From assembly GCA_015658495.1 (NCBI GenBank), contig DQOT01000299.1:1-7045 (forward strand): a DNA stretch of 7,045 nt, written 5' to 3'. The DNA is from Fidelibacterota bacterium. GTDB taxonomy: Bacteria > Fidelibacterota > Marinisomatia > Marinisomatales > UBA1611. The notes beneath the pieces were generated by a model, which was not told the origin of the DNA, ran no database searches, and saw only the letters and a list, made by a program, of their open reading frames with translations. Position 1 is the first letter of the stretch. Each line of letters begins with the position of its first letter. Of the stretch, positions 1 to 5,425 are shown in pieces. Both the position numbers and the translations under genes were made by a program.

Positions 1-4
1 AATT

Positions 5-31
5 AAAAAACCCCACATTTCTGCAGGGTTT
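5..31 (-). terminator. Intrinsic terminator of tRNA-Asn
   Basis: On the minus strand, bases 31-22 pair with 17-8 to give a 10-bp stem: six A-T/G-C pairs (AAACCC with GGGTTT), then two G-U wobbles, C-G and A-T. The loop is GAAA (21-18). The 3' arm runs straight into a U tract (10-5). The hairpin starts only 3 nt after the encoded CCA of the tRNA, so it ends the tRNA transcript. A stable stem, GNRA tetraloop and U run make this a textbook Rho-independent terminator. Confidence 0.85.
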
Positions 32-34
32 AGG

Positions 35-110
35 TGGCTCCGGAGGAGGGACTCGAACCCCCGACCTGGTGGTTAACAGCCACTCGCTCTACCAACTGAG
101 CTACTCCGGA
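35..110 (-). tRNA. tRNA-Asn, anticodon GTT, CCA encoded
   Basis: Read on the minus strand, the gene folds as a complete 76-nt cloverleaf. The acceptor stem TCCGGAG pairs with CTCCGGA, the D arm is GCTC-AGTTGGTA-GAGC, the anticodon loop CTGTTAA carries GTT, and the T arm has GGGGG, TTCGAGT and CCCTC. The discriminator is G, and the CCA end is encoded at 37-35. The anticodon reads AAC/AAU, giving asparagine. The pair at the base of the anticodon stem (27-43) is A with C, a mismatch that leaves four Watson-Crick pairs there. The T stem contains one G-U pair. The gene is followed at once by its own terminator and lies downstream of the symporter terminator, so it is probably an independent transcription unit. 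Confidence 0.97.
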
Positions 111-120
111 TCGTTTTTTC

Positions 121-138
121 TTCCGGAAAACTCCGGAA
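121..138 (-). other. Small hairpin in the tRNA-Asn leader
   Basis: TTCCGGA (121-127) and TCCGGAA (132-138) form a 7-bp stem with a 4-nt loop, 10 nt upstream of the mature tRNA 5' end. No U tract follows on the minus strand, so it is not a terminator there. Its minus-strand sequence includes TCCGGAGT, identical to the first eight bases of the tRNA. It could be a pre-tRNA leader structure seen by RNase P or other nucleases. Function is inference. Confidence 0.35.
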
Positions 139-154
139 TAATTGATTTTTATTT

Positions 155-190
155 AAAAAAAGCGGGCAAATTTAGTGTGATAATTTACCC
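155..190 (-). terminator. Intrinsic terminator after the symporter gene
   Basis: On the minus strand, GGGTAAATT (190-182) pairs perfectly with AATTTGCCC (172-164), a 9-bp stem with one T-G wobble and a 9-nt loop. It is followed by GC and a run of seven T (161-155). The stem begins 10 nt after the symporter stop codon, the usual place for a Rho-independent terminator. It closes the HIT/membrane/symporter cluster. Confidence 0.8.
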
Positions 191-196
191 TGTCAA
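169..196 (-). promoter_or_regulatory. Possible tRNA-Asn promoter overlapping the terminator
   Basis: The minus strand holds a perfect TTGACA (196-191). Sixteen bases later comes TAAATT (174-169), which matches TATAAT at four of six positions. Initiation would fall near 162, giving a leader of about 50 nt before the tRNA. A separate promoter is expected because the terminator at 155-190 isolates the tRNA from the symporter gene. The -10 match is weak, and FCB bacteria often use other promoter motifs, so this is tentative. Confidence 0.3.
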
Positions 197-199
197 AGA

Positions 200-2050
200 T
201 TACAATTCCTTCTCAGCGATCAATTTTCTCTTCTTGTCAAAGAGGCCACTATCTGCGTGAGATTGCGTAATATAAACAACCGTATCTTCTGTATGGGGTT
301 CTCCATAAACAGAATGGATAGATTTTAATCCACCCAGCCATTTTCGTTCATCAGCAAGATAAACTAAATCGCCCACATCTGCTCCCATAGATTCCATATC
401 ACCAATGGAAAAGCAAACGATATCTTCTTCCCCCTCTTTTATATCCCATTTTACTTTAATCGATTCACCAGGGCGATCATTGGGTGCACTTCCTTTAAAA
501 AATTCGCGGGCTTTATCGAGCGACCATACCGTAAGACCTTCTATTTTTTTCTCGGTGGGTGATGTGGTTAATAATCCAACAATGACTCCAGACCCGGCAC
601 ACACCAATGTATTATACAATGCACGTATATAAGTGTAGGGACGCTCCGGATTAAACTCTATACCATGGTCAAAGGGTGAAATAAATATTTGAGGGTATTT
701 GTTTCCAATCCACATAAACACTGCACCACCCAGAAATGTTGCAAAGGCAGCAGGAGTTGAATATCGTTTCCAGAATATTCCCAAAAATATTGCCACCACA
801 AGTGGGGGCGTCATGGTGCTGTGAAAGAATCCATGTGCTTCGTATAATGTTGGAAAATTATTAAAAAATATTGTGCTTAATGCACCTACGGCAGTGGCAC
901 CGGCAGAAACGATCATAGCTACTTTTAAGTAATGTTTATCATCTTTATCTTTTACTAATGGTCGATAAACATCGTTAATTACTACAGCGGCAACGGCGTT
1001 GATCAAGGTATCCACTGTGGACATGAGCGCTGCAGCAACTGCTGCGATCACAAAAGCGAATACAATCTCACTCCCCGTGATCAAATAGGCGACTTGTGTA
1101 AAAACATGATCCAACTGGGTTGCAGCATTCCAGGCTTCAGGTGTAACGATACTGATTGCTTTCCCTACCCAACCGGCATTTGAAACGACGATAGTTGAAA
1201 TAGGTAAAAGTACGAGAACATTAAAAGCTGCTGCTTTCCGTCCTTCATTCACAGATTTACAGGCCATGAACCGCATGATGAGTCCTTGATTCATAAATAG
1301 GAAACCGACTGAACCTGCCACGCCATCCTGCCAAAAGATCCCTACAAAATTAAAATTAGCCGGCTGATTAAAATGTGCCAACGGAAGTTTAAATTCAGGA
1401 GAAAGCACATTCCAGAAAACTGAAAATCCACCTACATAATTGACCCCAAGTATAAAAACCAATATCCCGGCAAATAGCAAAATAAACCCTTGGGCCAAGT
1501 CTGTAAAGATCACAGCCGTTTGACCCCCAAATGTGATATAGATTCCTGAAATGATGGCCACAATAAAAATGATGGTGTAAAGATCTATTCCGAGGAGCGG
1601 TTCCAGCGTTTTTCCCATGGTGAGAAAACCAATAGCAATATAACCGATCATATATCCAAGAATTGCGATCGTTGCCAAAACCCGAACACCTGGATTAAAC
1701 CGACGTTCAAAGTAATCAGGAATGGAACGGACCTTGGTGTAATAAACGATTGGGAGCCAGCCAAACAAAAAAAGTGGCATAAAGAACCAATCATTCATGT
1801 AAGTCATGGTTGAGGAGAATCCATGCTCATAAGCCTTAGCGGAATATTTTAAGAAACTATGGCTTCCCACGCCAGTGGCCACAATGGACATGGTTACCAG
1901 CCACCAGGAAAACCGACGTCCGCTGAAAAAGAAATCTTGTGTCGTTTTATTGTATCGTGCGAAAAAAGAACCAAATCCAAGGATTAAAGCAAAATAACCA
2001 AAAATGATGACCCAAAATGAAGCTGATGTTTGAATAGCGCCGTCCATCAT
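200..2050 (-). CDS. Sodium:solute symporter (SSF family) with C-terminal soluble tail
   Basis: A 616-residue inner-membrane secondary transporter of the sodium:solute symporter family (LeuT fold), which couples Na+ entry to uptake of a small solute. The substrate cannot be told from sequence. Family marks are FFFSGRRFSWW (40-50), GGQTAVIFTD near residues 175-184, and MSTVDT (343-348), where family knowledge places the Na2-site Ser/Thr pair (here S344, T345). Hydrophobic segments run from about residue 11 to 495, enough for about 13 helices. Residues about 500-616 form a charged, soluble tail with the recognisable string GDMESMGADVGDLVYLADE near 550-568, longer than in classical members such as PutP. 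Two adjacent ATGs are possible starts: AAGGAG at 2060-2055 is 4 nt from the first (2050) and a better 7 nt from the second (2047). The gene overlaps the stop of the upstream small membrane gene and ends 10 nt before a terminator. Confidence 0.93.
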   Translation of the reverse strand: MMDGAIQTSASFWVIIFGYFALILGFGSFFARYNKTTQDFFFSGRRFSWWLVTMSIVATGVGSHSFLKYSAKAYEHGFSSTMTYMNDWFFMPLFLFGWLPIVYYTKVRSIPDYFERRFNPGVRVLATIAILGYMIGYIAIGFLTMGKTLEPLLGIDLYTIIFIVAIISGIYITFGGQTAVIFTDLAQGFILLFAGILVFILGVNYVGGFSVFWNVLSPEFKLPLAHFNQPANFNFVGIFWQDGVAGSVGFLFMNQGLIMRFMACKSVNEGRKAAAFNVLVLLPISTIVVSNAGWVGKAISIVTPEAWNAATQLDHVFTQVAYLITGSEIVFAFVIAAVAAALMSTVDTLINAVAAVVINDVYRPLVKDKDDKHYLKVAMIVSAGATAVGALSTIFFNNFPTLYEAHGFFHSTMTPPLVVAIFLGIFWKRYSTPAAFATFLGGAVFMWIGNKYPQIFISPFDHGIEFNPERPYTYIRALYNTLVCAGSGVIVGLLTTSPTEKKIEGLTVWSLDKAREFFKGSAPNDRPGESIKVKWDIKEGEEDIVCFSIGDMESMGADVGDLVYLADERKWLGGLKSIHSVYGEPHTEDTVVYITQSHADSGLFDKKRKLIAEKEL

Positions 2051-2349
2051 CTGACTCCTTTTGGTTTTTTGACCAAAGTGAAAATTAAATTAATGGCCAT
2101 AGCCAACATGATTAATCCAATCAAGGTCGCAAACAACATTTCACCTATTGCAATAAATGTGAATAACCCATGGATTCCCATATAATATAAAAAACCAAAA
2201 ATGAGAATTTGGTACCATTCTTTATGTCTGACTCTCTCAAGCTTTAATGATCTTGATCGGAGAATAATAAACATCCCAATTAAGAAAAATCCTCCCCCAA
2301 CACCATACAAATAAATGTAGGGTATCCAGATTCGACTGAAATCAAGCAT
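2047..2349 (-). CDS. Small three-helix membrane protein, possible symporter partner
   Basis: A 100-residue protein that I cannot assign to a named family. Hydrophobic stretches at about 9-30, 46-66 and 70-92 suggest three membrane helices. The loop after the first (RSRSLKLERVRHK, 31-43) and the C terminus (KKPKGVR) are strongly basic, so the positive-inside rule puts both in the cytoplasm and the N terminus outside. No signal peptide, catalytic motif or cysteine is visible. The ATG has AAGGA 8-9 nt upstream. The first 8 nt overlap the HIT gene, and the TGA stop overlaps the symporter ATG, so all three genes are tightly coupled. Small membrane proteins encoded directly before SSF symporters are known (for example YhdT before PanF), so a role as accessory subunit or stabiliser of the symporter is a reasonable inference from context only. 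Confidence 0.8.
   Translation of the reverse strand: MLDFSRIWIPYIYLYGVGGGFFLIGMFIILRSRSLKLERVRHKEWYQILIFGFLYYMGIHGLFTFIAIGEMLFATLIGLIMLAMAINLIFTLVKKPKGVR
2055..2060 (-). promoter_or_regulatory. Shine-Dalgarno site of the symporter
   Basis: AAGGAG on the minus strand lies inside the last codons of the upstream small membrane gene. It is 4 nt from the ATG at 2050 and 7 nt from the ATG at 2047, so the second ATG may be the main start. Its position inside the upstream frame supports translational coupling. Confidence 0.6.
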
Positions 2350-2842
2350 GTGTGCTTTCCTTTAATTTATCGAAGTGCGGCTTCAGATTATCCCAAGATT
2401 CCTGTAATCCTTCCACTATCACTTTTGTGTGCCCAACAACGGGCATAAAATTAGTATCACCGCGCCAACGTGGTACAATATGATAATGCAAATGTTCTTC
2501 AATTCCCGCGCCACCAGCTTTCCCAAGATTTGCGCCAAAATTGAACCCTTCTGCATTCATAACCTTTTTCAGGATGTTCATGGATACGTTTGCCAAATGC
2601 ATGATCTCAAGATTACATGGGGCAGAAAGGTCATCTGTTTCTGCAGTATGCTCATAGGGAGAGATCATGAGATGACCATTAGAGTATGGATAAAGATTCA
2701 TCAGGATAAAAGATTCTTCGCCACGATATAATACAAGATTCTCCCGATCATCATTGGATTGAAATTTATTACAAAATATGCATCCGTCTTCTTTCGATGA
2801 TCGGATATAATCAATCCGCCAGGGAGCCCAGAGTTTTTTCAT
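2342..2842 (-). CDS. HIT-family nucleotide hydrolase/AP4A phosphorylase-like protein
   Basis: A 166-residue cytoplasmic protein of the histidine-triad superfamily, which acts on the alpha-phosphate of nucleotide substrates such as dinucleoside polyphosphates or nucleoside phosphoramidates. The catalytic triad motif is visible as HLHYHIV (117-123), with H119 and H121 matching the conserved His-x-His-x-His pattern. CIFC (21-24) looks like half of the structural zinc site found in one branch of this family, and NLGKAGGAGIEEHLHYH (105-121) is the usual approach to the active site. The N terminus LWAPWRIDYI is typical of bacterial members close to the mycobacterial AP4A phosphorylase Rv2613c, so AP4A phosphorolysis is possible but unproven. 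The start MKKLW fits the family, yet no Shine-Dalgarno sequence precedes it: the bases before ATG belong to the edge of the repeat array. The gene overlaps the downstream membrane gene by 8 nt. Confidence 0.93.
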   Translation of the reverse strand: MKKLWAPWRIDYIRSSKEDGCIFCNKFQSNDDRENLVLYRGEESFILMNLYPYSNGHLMISPYEHTAETDDLSAPCNLEIMHLANVSMNILKKVMNAEGFNFGANLGKAGGAGIEEHLHYHIVPRWRGDTNFMPVVGHTKVIVEGLQESWDNLKPHFDKLKESTHA

Positions 2843-2848
2843 GGTTTA

Positions 2849-2904
2849 GTGAGCAGTGATAGGTAACTGGTGAGTTGTTATGGGTAGCGGGTGCCTTGTG
2901 AAGA
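2849..2904 (+). repeat. Degenerate heptanucleotide array (left arm)
   Basis: On the plus strand eight consecutive 7-base units each begin with GT: GTGAGCA, GTGATAG, GTAACTG, GTGAGTT, GTTATGG, GTAGCGG, GTGCCTT, GTGAAGA (starts 2849, 2856, 2863, 2870, 2877, 2884, 2891, 2898). GT is invariant, position 3 is any base but C, and position 4 is mostly A. The array begins 6 nt from the HIT start codon and runs into the 3' end of the four-helix-bundle ORF, encoding its last eight or so residues. It contains the left copy of the 11-bp inverted repeat (2864-2874). Confidence 0.7.
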
Positions 2905-3198
2905 TGGGTGGAAATTTATTACTAAAATAATTCCATTTAATTTATTTTTTAGAAAATTGGATTGATTCTTTGAAGTGCCATGTGCTTTAGCAATATTATT
3001 TGTCACGGATAAAAACGCATCACGCCTTTGGTTTTCAAGAACAAATCTTTCTTTAAGATGAAGTTGATTAATAATGATATATACTTTTTCCCTTAATTCC
3101 CGGGCAAGATTGTACAATTCAAAATCATCCAACCGGAATCGATCTGATTCGCTAATATTGTAATCTATAGTTTTTTCTGGTTCCCGATAGTCAACCAT
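2878..3198 (-). CDS. Four-helix-bundle protein (23S rRNA IVS/S23 type), probably truncated
   Basis: A 106-residue protein related to the four-helix-bundle family found inside 23S rRNA intervening sequences, as stand-alone genes in many genomes, and as the Avd accessory protein of diversity-generating retroelements. The helix-1 region is LDDFELYNLARELREKVY (23-40). The family signature QRRDAFLSVTNNIAKAHG (57-74) corresponds to the usual RRAAxSvxxNIAEG block. Normal members run about 115-130 residues, with a long last helix after this block. Here the similarity fades after about residue 90, and the final eight residues (SSQGTRYP) are encoded by the flanking heptamer array, so the last helix seems lost or replaced. 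GGGGGA 7 nt upstream supports the ATG. The molecular role of stand-alone members is unknown. No reverse transcriptase or template/variable repeat lies nearby, so a retroelement role is not supported here. Confidence 0.72.
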   Translation of the reverse strand: MVDYREPEKTIDYNISESDRFRLDDFELYNLARELREKVYIIINQLHLKERFVLENQRRDAFLSVTNNIAKAHGTSKNQSNFLKNKLNGIILVINFHPSSQGTRYP

Positions 3199-3234
3199 CT
3201 ACTTTTCCCCCATCACATTATTCTGATAACAAAT

Positions 3235-3262
3235 CATTACGGCTCACCAGTTAACAGCTAAC
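3235..3262 (-). repeat. Inverted heptad-like array (right arm)
   Basis: Read on the minus strand, units starting with GT occur at 3262, 3255, 3247 and 3240 (spacings 7, 8, 7): GTTAGCT, GTTAACTG, GTGAGCC, GTAATGA. The segment TAACTGGTGAG (3253-3243) is the exact inverted copy of 2864-2874, and similarity extends to 16 of 19 bases (3253-3235 against 2864-2882). The array sits between the EF-G-like stop codon and the four-helix-bundle ORF. The two arms would pair in RNA or in single-stranded DNA and enclose that ORF. Confidence 0.6.
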
Positions 3263-3271
3263 AGTTTTCCA

Positions 3272-5344
3272 TCAAACATCATCAGTCTGCCGAGCCTTGA
3301 TAACACGCTGTTCTTGATCTTTCGGCATTTTTTCATAGTGACTAAATGATTCTGCATGAATCCCGCGTCCGCCTGTCAAGGATCGAACCGTCGTAGCGTA
3401 ATGATATAATTCAGCTTGGGGAACTTGCGCCTTGATCACCTGGAATTTTCCATCCGCGTCCATACCCATGATCTTTCCACGCTTTCCGGAAATATCTCCC
3501 ATGATGTCACCCATGAAATCTTCAGGAACCGTTACTTCAATATCCATGATCGGTTCGAGCAGACAAGGTTGTGCTCCCATAAATGCTTCCCGAAATGCAT
3601 GTTTTCCGGCGGTTTGAAATGCAATATCCTTTGAATCAACCGGATGCATTTTCCCATCATAAAAATCTATTTTGAGATCGACAACCTTACAACCGGCAAT
3701 AATACCATCCGAGCATGAGGTTTTTACGCCTTTTTCTACGGAAGGGACAAAAACACGGTCCACATTTTGTCCCACGAGAGAATGTGTGAATTCGACACCA
3801 TCGCCCCGTTGTTTCGGTTCGATCCTCATCCAAACTTCAGCAAATTGTCCCGCCCCACCAGATTGTTTTTTATGCCTGTATTTTGCAGCTCCATTCCCCA
3901 TGATGGTTTCACGATAGGGTACTTTGGGTTCTTCTAATTCGATACCGATTCCAAACCGACGTTTCAATCTCTCAGTCGTTACTTTTAAATGGAGCTCCCC
4001 TTGTCCGGAAATGATTGTCTGCTTTACTTCGCTATCCACGCGATAAATGAAGGTAGGATCTTCTTCATGGAGCGTGGCAAGTCCAACGGCAAGTTTTTCC
4101 TCATCCCCTTTCGCTGTAGGTACAATGGCAGCATGTATATTGGGATTGGGGAAATTCATTGGAGGTAATGTGACGTGTTTCCCTGAACAAAGTGTATTAC
4201 CTGTGTGGGTATTTTTCAATTTGACAACACCGGCAATATCCCCGGCTGACAATTGGTCCACTAGAGTCCGGTTTTTCCCGTTCAGGATAAACATCTGGCC
4301 GAAACGCTCATTGGTATTTCGATCAGAATTATAATAATCCTTTCCCGTTCTCACTGATCCTGAATACACCCGGAAAAGAGATAATTCACCCACATGAGAT
4401 TCAGCCACGGTTTTAAAGATCTGCAGAACTGTATTCAATCCATCCAAGGAAATCTCCACATTATTTCCAGATTCATCGTGGGCTGTCACAGTCTTTCGGT
4501 CATCCGGAGAGGACCCATATTTTGAAATGAAATCACAGACACGAGCTACACCAATGTTGGATGTTGCTGATGTACAAAATAAGGGGATAAATGATTGGTC
4601 CTGGATCGCCTGGTGGATGCCGCCTCTCATCTCTTCTTCTGAGAGCCCACCTTGTTCAAAGAATTTTTCCAGGAGGGAATCATCTGATTCTGCAACATAT
4701 TCGATCAATTCTTCATGTAAACCTTTTACCTGGTCTTGCAATTCTTCGGGTAATTCACCCTCTGTCATTTTCCCTGAACCATCGGTTTGATAGGTGATCA
4801 ACTTGGTTCGAAGTACATCTACATTCCGGTTATAACTCGGTCCTGCATTCACCGGAATCTGCATGGGGAAAACATTATTTCCAAACCGTTTCTTGGCTTG
4901 TGCAAGGATTCCGTCAAAACGGGTATGCTCACGATCAAATCCATTGATCACTAATATTTTTGGGATTCCTAATTCTGTGGCTTGGTTCCACATAGTTTCT
5001 GTTCCCACTTCCACACCATTTACTGCATGAATTGTAATGACTGCAAGATCAACAACGCTTAAAGATCCAGTGGCTTCCCCGATAAAATCGGAATAACCGG
5101 GTGTGTCAATCATATTAAATTTTTTCTCCATCCATTCCATGTGGAGTGGTGTGGCATGGATAGAGATTTGGCGTGCTTTTTCTCCGGGATGATAATCGGA
5201 TATTGTAGAACCGTCTTCGATTTTTCCAAGACGGTTCGTCTCACCGCCAAGTTTCAACATGGCTTCTGCCAGACATGTTTTTCCCGCAGCGCCATGTCCG
5301 ACAATCGCAAAATTCCTAATATCTGATGATTGATACTGTTTCAT
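3272..5344 (-). CDS. Elongation factor G-like translational GTPase (second EF-G type)
   Basis: A 690-residue GTPase with the complete EF-G layout: G domain (about 8-280), domain II (about 303-390), domain III with GQGELHLKVTTERL (447-460), domain IV (about 477-595) and domain V (about 596-680). Motifs differ from canonical EF-G. The P-loop is GHGAAGKT (16-23). Switch I reads EKARQISI (55-62), with Q for the usual G and S for T. G3 is DTPGYSDF (80-87), with Tyr84 where translocating EF-G has the catalytic His. G4 is NGFD (134-137), without the usual Lys. The Tyr change and 'GYxDF' pattern are shared by EF-G-like paralogues such as EF-G-2 of Thermus and FusA2 of mycobacteria, whose cellular role is unclear. 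A ribosome-linked function other than housekeeping translocation is therefore likely. The ATG has AGAGG 7 nt upstream. It stands 81 nt after the previous gene, so it may have its own promoter. No rpsL, rpsG or tuf neighbours are present, unlike a standard fusA locus. Confidence 0.93.
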   Translation of the reverse strand: MKQYQSSDIRNFAIVGHGAAGKTCLAEAMLKLGGETNRLGKIEDGSTISDYHPGEKARQISIHATPLHMEWMEKKFNMIDTPGYSDFIGEATGSLSVVDLAVITIHAVNGVEVGTETMWNQATELGIPKILVINGFDREHTRFDGILAQAKKRFGNNVFPMQIPVNAGPSYNRNVDVLRTKLITYQTDGSGKMTEGELPEELQDQVKGLHEELIEYVAESDDSLLEKFFEQGGLSEEEMRGGIHQAIQDQSFIPLFCTSATSNIGVARVCDFISKYGSSPDDRKTVTAHDESGNNVEISLDGLNTVLQIFKTVAESHVGELSLFRVYSGSVRTGKDYYNSDRNTNERFGQMFILNGKNRTLVDQLSAGDIAGVVKLKNTHTGNTLCSGKHVTLPPMNFPNPNIHAAIVPTAKGDEEKLAVGLATLHEEDPTFIYRVDSEVKQTIISGQGELHLKVTTERLKRRFGIGIELEEPKVPYRETIMGNGAAKYRHKKQSGGAGQFAEVWMRIEPKQRGDGVEFTHSLVGQNVDRVFVPSVEKGVKTSCSDGIIAGCKVVDLKIDFYDGKMHPVDSKDIAFQTAGKHAFREAFMGAQPCLLEPIMDIEVTVPEDFMGDIMGDISGKRGKIMGMDADGKFQVIKAQVPQAELYHYATTVRSLTGGRGIHAESFSHYEKMPKDQEQRVIKARQTDDV

Positions 5345-5388
5345 AATTCAGCCTCTTTCAAGTCGTATAATGTTAAATGGAAGGGTGT

Positions 5389-5408
5389 GGAGTGTAACAT
5401 CTCACTCC
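5389..5408 (-). other. Hairpin in the leader before the EF-G-like gene
   Basis: On the minus strand GGAGTG (5408-5403) pairs with CACTCC (5394-5389) across an 8-nt loop. No U tract follows, so it does not look like an intrinsic terminator. It lies in the only sizeable gap (81 nt) between the 86-residue gene and the EF-G-like gene. It could affect mRNA processing or be chance. I found no convincing promoter in this gap. Confidence 0.25.
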
Positions 5409-5425
5409 GTCAAAAATCAAGAAAA

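Noticed and set aside
69..260. Plus-strand open frame across the tRNA and symporter end
   Set aside because: It runs antisense through the tRNA-Asn gene, the terminator and the symporter 3' end. It has no recognisable protein features.
405..632. Plus-strand open frames inside the symporter, EF-G-like and guanylyltransferase genes (for example 405-632, 3416-3634, 4047-4334, 4527-4790, 5701-6021)
   Set aside because: They are antisense to strongly supported genes, lack family-like protein patterns and have low-complexity Ser/Pro/Cys-rich translations typical of reverse-strand shadows.
2849..2904. CRISPR-like or simple tandem repeat array
   Set aside because: Units are only 7 bases, differ from one another, have no spacers, and no cas genes are near.
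2878..3198. Diversity-generating retroelement, because the Avd accessory protein belongs to the same four-helix-bundle family
   Set aside because: No reverse transcriptase gene and no template/variable repeat pair with adenine-directed changes is present in the window.
2843..3271. Classical insertion sequence
   Set aside because: There is no transposase, and no clear target-site duplication could be identified outside the inverted repeats.
3254..3271. Intrinsic terminator just after the EF-G-like stop
   Set aside because: Only weak 4-bp pairing (GTTA/TAAC) and no U tract on the minus strand.
5366..5371. Perfect TATAAT on the plus strand before the EF-G-like gene
   Set aside because: No matching -35 at a proper distance (ATAATT at that spot), and no plus-strand gene follows. 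It reads towards a minus-strand coding region.
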